Position numbers and translations under genes: made by a program. From NCBI GenBank assembly GCA_963978905.1, contig OZ022258.1:35897282-35961281 (forward strand): DNA of 64,000 nt, given 5' to 3'. The notes beneath the pieces are model-generated. The model ran no database searches. It was not told the origin of the DNA and saw only the letters and a program-made list of their open reading frames with translations. Below are positions 22,119-33,044 of this stretch, piece by piece. Source of the DNA: Trichostrongylus colubriformis (taxonomy: Eukaryota > Nematoda > Chromadorea > Rhabditida > Trichostrongylidae). How positions within the stretch are numbered: position 1 is the stretch's first letter; each line of letters opens with the position of its first letter.

Positions 22119-24092
22119 GTACTTCAGGAACCCGTTTGTCACGTACGAAAGCCTTCCTCGCTTTTAAATTTGTTTCACCCGCCCCAAGCTCCCTCCCTAG
22201 CTAGGCTAAGCCCCACGTATTCCTCTACCTCACTTGCAGAAGGCCTTTTTCATCACGCGCTGGAAGAATGAATCGTGACGGCACCTTCTGCACATTACGT
22301 GTATGTGGTGCATTGCTACGCTAAGTGTATTTTCCGTGTTAAACGTGAAGTTGCGCCTTTCTCGCCGTGACGCATATTGACTCAACGACTACTCGGAATT
22401 ACACTCACAGTAGAACCTGAAGTGGTTGATCCTTTGTTCTTTTGTAAACCGCTTATCAGATCCATCATAGCCGACCCCGTGGCCTTATCTCCTCCTGCTG
22501 CGGTGTCTGCATTGGTGTCTCTGAAACGAGGGCGTATACCTAATTCACTTTGCGTCGATGTAGAGGTTGCAGGCCAGGTACGCGCAATGGGTCAAAGTCG
22601 TAGGAGCTCGACGCGGCCACGGCCCACTTCGCGTGCAATTCATAACAGAAGCAGTAAGGTTTGTGTCACACCAAGTGATCAAATTGGGTGTCCTGTCCAC
22701 CCTTAGCGAACCTTTGAATCGCTGTGCGGACTGGTACTCAGGAAGCCGGACTATGAAGCTGCACACTAGACCGGCAACTTCATCTGTTACAAATTTAGAG
22801 TCTGAGGGAGCTCACGTGAAGGACACTGGATCATCTCCAACTTTCGTCTTCCCCATAACAGACGTCCTGAAACCATGTCGGATACTGCACCAAACTACCT
22901 TCCAATTACGTCTCCTGAACTCACCACTACGACCAGGACTGTAGGCAACGGATTCTTCAAGTGAAATGGGAGCTACCGAGATTGTTATGAAGGTGGTTGT
23001 TTACGTTATACCATTAAGGTCGCCGTGATAAAGATGATCTTGCACTAATCATTTTTCTGCTGCATTTCAATAGAAGTAATTCTTAGAGGGACTTGGTGAG
23101 CATGTAGTGTTAGACAAACAGGTGATGCGGCGCGATGGGTCAATGTGGTAATAAGGAAGGAGACGCAGCTCCACGTCCAATGACTGATCGATACGTATCG
23201 CACATTATTGCTCACAAACACGTGACAAACATTGCTAGGAGTATGTAAGTTTCAGCTTAAGTCCGGGGAGAGGAAAGAAGCTCTGAGTTAGTGTACCTTT
23301 TCTGCACATGAAGCTTGTTTTACCCACGTCGTCGGAGCTCCTTACCCCTTCCTAGATTTAGGCTGAAATTCGAATTCGTCTCCTTCTGCTATACCGCCCC
23401 TTATCCTGCAATATCGAAGGATTACGGCGGAAAAATCCGCCACAATCCGCCGCTCCGTCACAACTTCGGTAAAATGTCCAGTTGATTCGGAAAATGAATC
23501 ACCGGATGGCGCTGCTCATGACGAACCCAAATGTGCAAATCTCGTTCATTGCTCTTTAGCGACTAGGTTTCCTTTAGAAGATTTTATAAATTGTGCCTCC
23601 AAGTACCGCTGGCGATACCGGCGGACGACAATGACGTCGTTAACCTTCCACTTCACCTCCGATATTCAGATTCAGCGTATTTATGTCCGCTAAGGGGCCA
23701 AATTGCATTTTTTGAGCTCGTTTTTCCATTTCGTTGTAATAGCCATCCATTGTGTTTTCATAGACACTAGGGATATCTTACGCTCTACCAATAACTGCAG
23801 TGAAATGGCCCATCCTATTTTAAATCACATGTGCTTTACACTCAAAACCCGAAAATCACTTGCCACGTTCACTCAAAGCTACAATTCTGCACTTTTTGCT
23901 TCAGAATTGCTTCGCAGGAAGGGCCAGCACTATTATCCGGTTGTGTCCCTAGAGAGTCTGGGTGACCTTCAATTATTCTGAAGATCATGAGCGCTTTCTC
24001 CGGACTCCATTCGGTTACAGTGGGTCAAACTATGTCTCCGGGCACCTAAGGGAAACCTGAACAAAGTACATGAAATGAAATGTTATTCAGAA
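22119..24092. other. No confident gene; overlapping open frames
   Basis: Long frames overlap on both strands around 22380-22940, which usually reflects GC-biased non-coding sequence. The stretch 22560-22750 may be a dispersed repeat (possibly a LINE leader), but this is unproven. 23000-24090 shows nothing recognised. Confidence 0.35.
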
Positions 24093-24836
24093 TCCTACTA
24101 TTGTATAAAGGCTAAGTGTGTCTGTTGGTGTGTGTGTTTGACTGGCCATTCGTATCTCGTGTTGCAGCAAAGCTGGGACCCTGAATTATACGAGTGAGAG
24201 GGTAGTGAGGATACCATTGCGGTGGTGGACCAAAAGTGATAGCTGCTGATAAGGCCTGATGAGGGGCATCAGAAGACGAATATCGCCAGTTTCGTTTCAC
24301 CTTTCGGGTCGATCCTAGAGCGCCGACACTCATAGGTGTTTTGAGGGTTGGGACGGGCTCATCAATGGTGGGTGATCCGAAAGGTAGTGGTCGATAAGAT
24401 GTGATAAGGAACGTCAAAAGGCGAAGGTCCTCGAATCCGTTTTCTCATTCATATTGATCCTAGAGCGCCGACACTCATAGGTATTTTGAGAAGTGAGATG
24501 GGGCCATTAATGGTGAGTGAACCAAATGATTCAGAAGGTTAGTGTCGCCAAACCCGTATTGCTTTTCCGATTGGCAGTGGAATGTTTACATTGACATGTA
24601 TCGCAGGTTACGGGAAGATTGATAATGGCTTATCCAACCAGATAACGTTTCACAAGGGCTGTTAAGAGCCGTAAGAAAGTGTATGGGGTTAAATGCGGTC
24701 CACCGCCTACTACTGCTACACGACCGCTATAGTAAAAGCATCTGTTGCTAAGTGCAATTGGGTGAATATCTTTTGTTTATGTTCTAATATCAGATGTCGA
24801 TCTATCGACCGTTAAATTTCCTAGAGTTTCAAATAA

Positions 24837-25092
24837 CCAGTTGGGCTGGCGCACACTACTGCGCGCATCAAACAGGGGAGCACGCAAAATGAGCTTGATC
24901 GATATCGATTGTTGTGTATCATCATTCAAACGTCATTCAAACGGTTTGCTAAAAGAGAACCATGCAGAAAACGGAGAAGGGAGACAAAATCCCTTGAGTT
25001 CCATCCTACCTCCATATCAATCGATATCGATCAAGCACATTTTGCGTGCTCCCCTGTTTGATGCGCGCAGTAGTGTGCGCCAGCCCAACTGG
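24837..25092. repeat. Foldback at a Helitron 3' end (75-bp inverted arms)
   Basis: The left arm starts CCAGTTGGGCTGGCGCACAC and the right arm ends with its complement GTGTGCGCCAGCCCAACTGG. The arms match over 75 bases with one difference and reach GATCGATATCGATTG. Each arm contains the terminal hairpin GCGCAC-ACTACT-GCGCGC type and the terminal CTGG. So the sequence offers a Helitron 3' terminus on both strands. Confidence 0.85.
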
Positions 25093-27400
25093 TTTCCTAC
25101 ATATTGGTGGTAGATCCATACGCAGTTCTGGATGCTTATCGTTTTTGTAAACATGCACCACTTTTTGGAATTTCACATAGTCTAGCGGTCGTTATCCAGT
25201 ACTGTTGCTGGCCGCATGAGAGAATGAATCGCATGCTTTGCTATCACAAATCTAGTCGTGTCTTCATCATCCACGTAATCGTAGTATCAAAAGGCATGAA
25301 CTATTATTCGGAAGGCTGGGCAATTTAGCGGTCGCACATCGGCAGTAGATGTCAGAATATAAACAGAATATGTTCACCCGATGGTGCTGAGCATCAGACA
25401 CATTTACTATAGCAGTCGCATAGTAGTAGTAAGCGGTGTATCGAATTTTATCCCTCTTCAATTTCCTAATGGCTCTTATGAGCCCCAGTAAGCCGTTATC
25501 AGTTTCGAAAAGTCACCATTAAGGTCCCCATACCCTGTAACACCTGTGAGTGTGAACATTCCATAGTTAGCCAGAAGAGCGGAACGGATTTTACGACATT
25601 GGTCTTTTGACGCTCCTTATCGAATCTTATCAAGCGTTATCAGTTTGGATCACCCACCACTAATGTGCCCGTCCCACCCCTCGAAACACCTGTGAGTGTC
25701 GGCACTCTAGGATCGACCCGAAAGGCGAAACGGACTCAACAACATTTGCCTTGTGAGGCTCCTTATCGAATCTTATCAACCGCTATCAATTCGGATCACC
25801 CATCATTGATGTGCCCGTCCCACCCCTCGAAACACCTGTGAGTGTCGGCACTCTAAGATCAATCCGAAAGGTGAGACGGACTCAACGACATTTTCCTTGT
25901 GAGGCTCCTTATCGAATCTTATCAACCGCTATCAATTCGGACCACCCATCATTGATGTGCCCGTCCCACCCCTCGATACACCTATGAGTTTCGACAGTCT
26001 AGGATCGACCCGGAAGGCTAAACGGATTTGGTGACATTAGCCTTTCGAGGCTCCTTATCGAATCTTATCATCCGCTATCAATTCGGATCACCCATCATTG
26101 ATGTGCCCGTCCCACCCCTCGATACACCTATGAGTTTCGACAGTCTAGGATCGACCCGGAAGGCTAAACGGATTTGGTGACATTAGCCTTTCGAGGCTCC
26201 TTATCGAATCTTATCATCCGCTATCAATTCGGATCACCCATCATTGATGTGCCCGTCCCACCCCTCGAAACACCTGTGAGTGTCGGCACTCTAAGATCAA
26301 CCCAAAAGGTGAGACGGACTCAACGACATTTGCCTTGTGAGGCTCCTTATCGAATCTTATCAACCGCTATCAGTTCGGATCACCCATCACTGATGTGCCC
26401 GTCCCACCCCTCGAAACACCTGTGAGTGTCGGCACTCTAAGATCAACCCAAAAGGTGAGACGGACTCAACGACATTTGCCTTGTGAGGCTCCTTATCGAA
26501 TCTTATCAACCGCTATCAATTCGGATCACCCATCATTGATGTGCCCGTCCCACCCCTCGAAACACCTGTGAGTGTCGGCACTCTAAGATCAATCCGAAAG
26601 GTGAGACGGACTCAACGACATTTTCCTTGTGAGGCTCCTTATCGAATCTTATCAACCGCTATCAATTCGGATCACCCATCATTGATGTGCCCGTCCCACC
26701 CCTCGAAACACCTATGAGTTTCGACAGTCTAGGATCGACCCGGAAGGCTAAACGGATTTGGTGACATTAGCCTTGTGAGGCTCCTTATCGAATCTTATCA
26801 ACCGCTATCAGTTCGGATCACCCATCACTGATGTGCCCGTCCCACCCCTCGAAACACCTGTGAGTGTCGGCACTCTAAGATCAACCCAAAAGGTGAGACG
26901 GACTCAACGACATTTGCCTTGTGAGGCTCCTTATCGAATCTTATCAACCGCTATCAATTCGGATCACCCATCATTGATGTGCCCGTCCCACCCCTCGAAA
27001 CACCTGTGAGTGTCGGCACTCTAACACGGAAGGCCCATCAGGTCATGGTGAGCTTTCTCAAAACGGTTTTTTGCATTTTATAGGGTCACATACATGAAGC
27101 AAAAAACCGGTCTCAAATTTGGCTAAATGGTTTTGGGGGGCCCAGAAAATAGTTGATGGTTCGGTCCCCACTGAGCACAAATTTTTGCATTTTTCTAGTT
27201 TTCATCCATTTGTGCTCATTTAAGACCATACGTGCAAAATATGTGCAAAATCAATTTTTATTCTACCAGGGAACCTTTATCTCCAGTATTTTTGCGTACT
27301 AAGCGAATGATTGGTTTGGACCTGCCAACGCTCATAACAGGGGAACTAGGCGTTTTCCCGCAAATTACGTGTGATATTCATGCTCAGGTTTTCAGCCTAA

Positions 27401-27794
27401 GGCCGCGTTCATACTTTGCGATTTTGTGAGCGATTGAGCGACTGAGCGACTGAGCGACGGAGCGACTGAGCGACTGAGCGATTGAGCGACTGAGCGACTG
27501 AGCGACTGAGCGACTGAGCGATTGAGCGACTGAGCGACTGGTATCCAGGTACCAGGTGGTAAAAACCAAGGTATCAAATGGCAACCGTAAGATCAAATAA
27601 GCCTAACATGAATCTAAGATGAACACGTTCATAGTTTAAAAAACTAACAGCAACAACAACAATCATCGCTCAATCGCTCAGTCGCTTAGTCGCTCAGTCG
27701 CTCAGTCGCTCAATCGCTCAGTCGCTCAGTCGCTCAGTCGCTCAGTCGCTCAATCGCTCAGTCGCTCACAAAATCGCAAAGTATGAACGCGGCC
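27401..27794. mobile_element. Harbinger-like MITE with inverted 10-bp minisatellites
   Basis: The ends GGCCGCGTTCATACTTTGCG and its complement CGCAAAGTATGAACGCGGCC are perfect inverted repeats flanked by TAA at 27398-27400 and 27795-27797. Each arm continues into about eleven copies of a 10-bp unit (GAGCGACTGA left, its complement right). The central 120 bp is non-repetitive. TAA duplication and a GG-start are typical of PIF/Harbinger; the assignment is by these features only. Confidence 0.85.
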
Positions 27795-28324
27795 TAATCG
27801 CTATTTGGACCCAAACTCGGAAAATTGGACGACCGATAGTACTGCTAGTGCCATAGTAAAGAGCACTCAACGAAAGGAGCTCCCTAGCCGATATAAGGAA
27901 ATCTTTGCTATCTTTTGCCTTCGCATGGTGTTGCTAGGTGCAGTTCACTTGGAATGCGTTGTTTCTGCACATGCTCGATTGCATTTAATCGAGGCTGTAA
28001 GTTGCTCGTCTGTACAAGTAGTGCAGTGACTGTGTGCCCATGCCCACCCACTGTCACGAGTTTGGGTCAAAATCTCAATTTGGATAGTATTTTGTATATC
28101 GGGCTAGTCGAGTCTCCTGAGCACGAGTATCTTACTAGTTTCGCAGGAAAACGCTTGGCACGCGTGCTAGGGGCGCCGAAGGGTCCAAACACTTTAACCA
28201 CTGAAAGCTTGCAAATGAGGTCACTTTCGTGCACCAGCGACGAAAATTGCGGCCATTTTGCATGTGCGCAAATAGTATAGCGCTGCACAAAGAAAATTAA
28301 GAAAATGCAAAATCGAAAACGTCG

Positions 28325-28400
28325 AGAGGACTTGAACCACAAACACCCCCACCACCGTGCCAATGCCAATCTATCCCACTATCCGTTCGACCATCCAACC
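28325..28400 (-). other. Weak tRNA-like promoter boxes (A/B box), no cloverleaf
   Basis: The minus strand has TGGTCGAACGG, resembling an A box, and about 50 bases later GGTTCAAGTCC, a good B box. The acceptor and T stems do not pair, so this is not a functional tRNA. It could be a tRNA pseudogene or a SINE head carried in the 1714-bp element. Confidence 0.2.
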
Positions 28401-29856
28401 GCTGCAAGCACGCCAGCCTGTGCATCCCCTATCAGCTTTATTTGCTTCGTTTAGCAGTTACATAAGTGATTCTACATTTCTGAACCAGCTCGCAGTGGTT
28501 TTGGCGTAGGTTTGAAGACAGTCCTCCGATATGCATATACTGAACGCCGCAGCTGGAAAGCATTGCAGCAAACTGGTCAAAATTGTTCCTTTCTGAGCAA
28601 CTTTTGTCACTCATTTTCTGGGCCCCCCAAAACCATTTAGCCGAATTTGAGACCGGTTTTTTGCTTCATGTATGGGACCCTATAAAATGCAAAAAACCGT
28701 TTTGAAAAAGCTCACCATGACCTGATGGGCTTTCCTTGTAATATCAATCCGAAAGGTGAGACGGACTCAACGACATTTTCCTTGTGAGGCTCCTTATCGA
28801 ATCTTATCAACCGCTATCAATTCGGATCACCCATCATTGATGTGCCCGTCCCACCCCTCGATACACCTATGAGTTTCGACAGTCTAGGATCGACCCGGAA
28901 GGCTAAACGGATTTGGTGACATTAGCCTTTCGAGGCTCCTTATCGAATCTTATCATCCGCTATCAATTCGGATCACCCATCATTGATGTGCCCGTCCCAC
29001 CCCTCGAAACACCTGTGAGTGTCGGCACTCTAAGATCAACCCAAAAGGTGAGACGGACTCAACGACATTTGCCTTGTGAGGCTCCTTATCGAATCTTATC
29101 AACCGCTATCAGTTCGGATCACCCATCATTGATGTGCCCGTCCCACCCCTCGAAACACCTGTGAGTGTCGGCACTCTAAGATCAATCCGAAAGGTGAGAC
29201 GGACTCAACGACATTTGCCTTATGAGGCTCCTTATCGAATCTTATCAACCGCTATCAATTCGGATCACCCATCATTGATGTGCCCGTCCCACCCCTCGAA
29301 ACACCTATGAGTTTCGACAGTCTAGGATCGACCCGAAAGGCGAAACGGATTTGGTGACATTAGCCTTTCGAGGCTCCTTATCGAATCTTATCAACCGCTA
29401 TCAATTCGGATCACCCATCATTGTTGTGCCCGTCCCCCCCTCGAAACACCTATGAGTTTCGACAGTCTAGGATCGACCCGAAAGGCGAAACGGATTAGGT
29501 GACATTAGCCTTTCGAGGCTCCTTATCAGCCCTTATCAGCTGCTATCACTTTCGGTCCACCACCGCTGGGATCTCCTTACCATCCCCTATAACATATCCA
29601 AATTCCAGGATCCTATCTTTGCTGCGACGCCAGATATGAATTTCCGGTCAAACAGACACACACACACACAAACACACACACACCAACAGACACACTTAGC
29701 CGATTATATAAAGTAGGATGGTGCATGACCTTGATACTGCTATTTACATGGATGATCAAATACGATCTCGATTTGTAATGGCAAATCAAATAATTAATTC
29801 TCTCATGCTGTACCAGCAGCAATACTCGGTATCAACCGCTAGACTTGAAATTCCAA

Positions 29857-29967
29857 ATAGGGCTGGCGCACACTACTGCGCGCGTCACACGTGGAAGCAT
29901 GATTATGCCCCATGCAACCCAACTAGCATGCTTTCATGTGTAAAGTAGAGTGCGCCAGCCCAACTGG
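29857..29967. repeat. Foldback at the outer Helitron's 3' end
   Basis: GGGCTGGCGCACACTACTGC on the left and the complement of GTGCGCCAGCCCAACTGG on the right form imperfect inverted arms of about 45 bases (AAGCATG in both). It is smaller than, but homologous to, the foldback at 24837-25092. Confidence 0.65.
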
Positions 29968-31299
29968 TATGACTAGAACTGCGAAAAGTGCTATTCAACC
30001 ATGTGAACATTTTCATAGTATTAACAATCCCTGGTCCAATCCAAGCCCAGTACTCGAAGAGTGACCTCTTAATAGCTTATCTCGCCACGGCAAAGAAATA
30101 ACATCGATAGGATGGATACTTGTAGTTTTAAAGCCTTCCACAAAACCGCCCTATCTATTGGGAACCTCCTCGATGGAGATGGGCCTTCACCCGACAACCT
30201 TATTCAAAAGATTAGAAACATTTCGAAATTATTTCTCTCGTATTTCTCATGTTCATATCATCTTATGAATTACCCGTTGGGCTATCGCACAGTACTGCGC
30301 GAATAACACGATAGAATTGTGTAATGGGAGACAATCTATACTGACCAACCACTATCGAGGAGGTCCATATTGCACAGTCCAACATTGTGAAAAGCGCAGT
30401 ACCGAGCGCTAGCCTAATTGGTTCCCCTGCAAATATCTACCACTATTCGGAATTCCGCAATAATTCAGTAGACAAAACATCCCGTTGCTACTGATATCAG
30501 TGTACAAAGTATATTCCTTTAATGAGCATTTAGTGCTCGAGCTATTGGATGTCGATAAGCTGATCATTTACTGCAGCATATCGCATCACTGGAGAATGCT
30601 ACCACTTTTCAAAGATCCAGACGATTTAAAGGCACAATTTACGATAATTTTCAAGCGTCGTCTCGCTCCATAAGGACTTTGGAGGTACTGAGGAACATAT
30701 AAGTGGAGAAAAAGCCGATTAATCCTTTCAAAAACCATGGTAATTAGGTGCCCCCGACCTTTGGCTTCGACGAGCCTTCAGACCCGAGGCAAACATTTCG
30801 ACAAGTTTTTGCGTGATAATATCATCCGATAAGATTGCTGTTCTTATGGAAATTTCCCCTATCTTTTCTTATCGCAGTCGATATCATGCCTCTTATACAC
30901 GTATATGCCACCGCTTCCCTGCTGGCAAATCGTAAGATGGGTGTGGGTAATCTTGAGACGGTGGCCGCCATCTCATTTACGAGTTCTTCACGCGTTTAGC
31001 ACTCACCCTCGCACCGCGGTGATGGCACACATGCTGCTCTTGTGGAGGCGGCTATCTACTCGGGGATGGAATCAAGATAATCATATTATCGTGAACTGTG
31101 CCTTTAACGGTCGGTACCTCGTGTTACAATGATTTTGACGATTAATGTGAATGGTTCACGAATGAAATGTGTTATTCTACTAATCATTTATCATATTAGC
31201 CAAGTTGGTCACTATTGGGGGAATAGAAGCGTAGGGATCGAAAGAGTTGTGTTTGACTGCATCGACTGGTAGCGATTTGTCCTTTTGCTCTGATTTGGT
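29968..31299. other. No recognised gene; one foldback
   Basis: Contains the foldback 30273-30421. Short frames at 30112-30306, 30485-30673 and 30905-31132 lack recognisable motifs or splice support. Confidence 0.35.
30273..30421. repeat. Diverged Helitron 3'-end foldback
   Basis: CCCGTTGGGCTATCGCACAG on the left pairs imperfectly with the complement of GAGCGCTAGCCTAATTGG on the right; both carry the GTACTGCGC hairpin. The right end TTGG is followed by T. It is an older member of the family at 24837-25092. Confidence 0.55.
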
Positions 31300-31489
31300 A
31301 CCTACCTAGTAGGTAGATCCATATGCCAATTATCGACGCTTATCGTTTTCATAAAGATGTACTACCATTAGAATTTTACACAGTCTAGCGGTTGATACCC
31401 ACTATTCTTGCTGGTACCGCAAAAAAAAATAATTACTCCCTCTGCTGTCACAAATCTAGGTCGTATATTGATCATTTATGTAATACCGA
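31300..31489 (-). mobile_element. Helitron fragment
   Basis: GGTAGATCCATATGCCAATT, CACAGTCTAGCGGTTGATAC and CTGTCACAAATCTAG match, in order, the inner Helitron tail at 25110-25260 in the same orientation. No termini. It is cut off by BEL/Pao sequence on the right. Confidence 0.45.
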
Positions 31490-31965
31490 AGCTCGAAATA
31501 AACGCATTGACAATGGAAGCACGCCTCACCATCAATACAGTGACGGGATTGGAAGGGCAAATCAAGATAGACATGATATTCATCTTCCGATTCAGAAATA
31601 GCCTTGACTTGGGTCAAGAACTGGACAGCCCACACCGATACAGGAGTTCTAGTCAGAAACAGATGCAAGGAAATCACAGAGATATCAGGATACCTCATCA
31701 AAGGAGGAATACCAGTCCTTTTCGGCTAGATTAACACAAAGATCAACCCGGCGGACTCAGGCACATGAGGCATATCAAGAAGCGAATTCCGAGATAGCAT
31801 ATGGTGGAACAGTCCACAAGTAAAAGGGTGACCCGAAGACGCACAACTATCTCAAATGGAAGGCCTCCCGACTCCAGAAGAGGCAGTAGCAGTGAACCTG
31901 GCAAACTCAGAAGAAACGGGAGGATGGATAACAACGGGACCAGGAAAAGACCTAGAACGATCATA
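31490..31965 (+). pseudogene. BEL/Pao retrotransposon fragment (RNase H to integrase region)
   Basis: In one frame it reads SSSDSEIALTWVKNWTAHTD, then VRNRCKEITEISG, INPADSGT, a stop, GISRSEFRDSIWWNSP and GLPTPEEAVAVNLANSEE. The SDSEIAL...W, R..EI and NPAD..T pattern is typical of the RNase H to integrase stretch of BEL/Pao elements. Stops interrupt it and neither LTR is seen. The gag-like fragment at 38690 has the wrong order to be the same copy. Confidence 0.6.
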
Positions 31966-32799
31966 AATTAAAGGAACCCAATGCAGTCATTGGAACAACT
32001 AGCCCGAGGTGTCGCATCGGGTGCACCAGAGAAATTTCGCGCAACTAACGAGCTTGTAACCATGCACAAAGGGATGATTTTAAGAAGATGCGATCAAATA
32101 AGGACTGAAGTATCGGAGAGATGAAGGAGTTGAAGGCATCGGAAGGGGGTAATTTTGGTCTACGGTAGGGCAGTGGCAGTTCGGACAAGTTAAAGTTGCC
32201 GCAATTGCACATTCTCACCAATTGACGCCTTGGCATGATGTTAAAAAATTGTGTTTTTGGTCATATTAGATGCAACTTGTTATAAAACTGTCCTTTTGTT
32301 TATAAGCCTTTCCTTTATTCCTTCGTGTACTGCTTCATATTATATTTATTTCTTCGCTAATTTAGTTGGGAAAGGCTACTACACGTCCCTTGATGCTATT
32401 TTTGTTTAGGCTTTTTACCTAGGCCTTTGTTTACGGTGAAGCTGCTTCCCCCACCCCCAAGTAAGGCTAAGGAAAATATACACTTTAGTGTAATAAGAGA
32501 TGATAGTAGAACGGAACTGTCTCATATGCAATGGTACCCTTAGGAACGACACCGCGAATTGAGTTTTGACTCAACTGACTCAATTACATTGGTACCCTTA
32601 CTTGTTCATTGATTGCAAGTTCCCTCACGGTGCTTTCAAGGGACACAAAGGACGGCATCAACAGTAGGCTCGAGGCCATTGAGGCAGCAGTAGTAGGACG
32701 AAAAGATATTCAAAAAGCAACGGCCATAATGGAAATCGAGGCGATCAACTTGAATTCATTCCTCTCTGCGCATGTGTGTGGCCACTCGTGCGCTTAGAT
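31966..32799. other. No confident gene; dispersed repeat near 32145-32245
   Basis: A short frame at 31981-32124 (SLEQLARGVASGAPEKFRA) may be retroelement-derived. 32145-32245 (GGGGGTAATTTTGGTCTACG...TTGACGCCTTGGCATG) is shared with 63060-63165. 32640-32760 encodes a helical segment (INSRLEAIEAAVVGRKDIQK) that could be gag-derived. None is proven. Confidence 0.35.
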
Positions 32800-33044
32800 T
32801 TAGGGCAAAAAACGATAAAGCTCGTACTTCAAGTTATCATTGCCGCGCAAAATTTCATAAGGTAAGGAGTGGGACAAACTATTACACTACTGAAAATTTC
32901 GGCAACCACAGCGAAGGGAGTAAATGTAACGTAGAATGTAGAATTTGTGATATTATCAACACTGATCATTACATAGTCTAACATGCTACGGGTCTACATA
33001 TTAATACATCCAAACAAGTTAACAGTAATTGCAACACCAAAAAT

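Larger units (their letters stand above)
27025..28738. mobile_element. 1714-bp DNA element with long TIRs, TAA target duplication
   Basis: The ends CACGGAAGGCCCATCAGG and (complement of the right end) CAAGGAAAGCCCATCAGG lead into inverted repeats of about 120 bp, with CAAAACGGTTTTTTGCATTT and GGTTTTGGGGGGCCCAGAAA in both arms. TAA lies at 27022-27024 and 28739-28741. The 146-bp phase of the array on either side differs by exactly 1714+3 bases, which fixes the boundaries. A 3-bp TAA duplication suits PIF/Harbinger, and a CA-start with 3-bp duplication also suits CACTA; the superfamily is left open. No transposase motif was recognised. Confidence 0.9.
25500..29560. repeat. 146-bp tandem repeat array inside a Helitron
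   Basis: The anchor CTCCTTATCGAATC (early and late units vary) recurs at 25613, 25759, 25905, 26051, 26197, 26343, 26489, 26635, 26781 and 26927, then after a 1714-bp insertion at 28790, 28936, 29082, 29228, 29374 and 29519. The period is 146 bp, except the last at 145. Units fall into a few variant types (for example GAAACACCTGTGAGTGTCGG versus ATACACCTATGAGTTTCGAC) that alternate. The stretches 26174-26425 and 28913-29164 give identical translations, so the array has been homogenised recently. Since 146 is not a multiple of 3, the open frames here are incidental. Confidence 0.95.
24837..29718 (-). mobile_element. Helitron, inner copy, carrying a 146-bp tandem array
   Basis: On the minus strand the 5' end is TCCTACTTTATATAATCGG at 29718, then a GT-rich tract (CA-rich on the plus strand at 29650-29690), the 146-bp array, a unique tail and the 3' end CAACTGG at 24837-24843. 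The host base before the 5' end is A and the base after the 3' end is T, as expected for Helitrons. The 3' terminal stretch is a foldback (24837-25092). Without the nested 1714-bp element it would be about 3.2 kb. No coding sequence for Rep/helicase; the element is non-autonomous. Confidence 0.8.
24093..29967 (+). mobile_element. Helitron, outer copy, interrupted by an opposite-strand Helitron
   Basis: The 5' end TCCTACTATTGTATAAAGGC is preceded by host A. After the GT-rich tract and two minisatellite units it reads to TTTCAAATAA at 24836 and resumes at 29719 with TGGTGCATGACC. The sister copy near 6172-6185 reads CCAAATAATGGTGCAT without interruption, proving the join. The 3' end is CAACTGG at 29961-29967, followed by T, preceded by GTGCGCCAGCC. 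No Rep/helicase coding sequence is present. Confidence 0.75.

Noticed and set aside
22377..22944. Two overlapping plus-strand frames as a host gene
   Set aside because: Frames overlap on both strands, with no splice signals or recognisable domain.
24835..25094. Independent MITE with 75-bp TIRs
   Set aside because: The ends coincide with Helitron 3' termini (hairpin plus CTGG, then T), and the left end is the exact 3' boundary of the inner Helitron, so a Helitron foldback explains it better.
26174..26425. 83-codon open frame repeated identically at 28913-29164
   Set aside because: It lies in the 146-bp array; the period is not a multiple of three, so the frame arises by chance from repeat identity.
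27384..27596. Repetitive open frames with SVAQSLSR units
   Set aside because: They are translations of the 10-bp minisatellite in the MITE arm; no real protein is implied.
27420..27780. Possible CRISPR-like regular repeats
   Set aside because: The 10-bp units are contiguous without spacers and mirrored in two arms, so this is a MITE with minisatellites in a eukaryotic genome.
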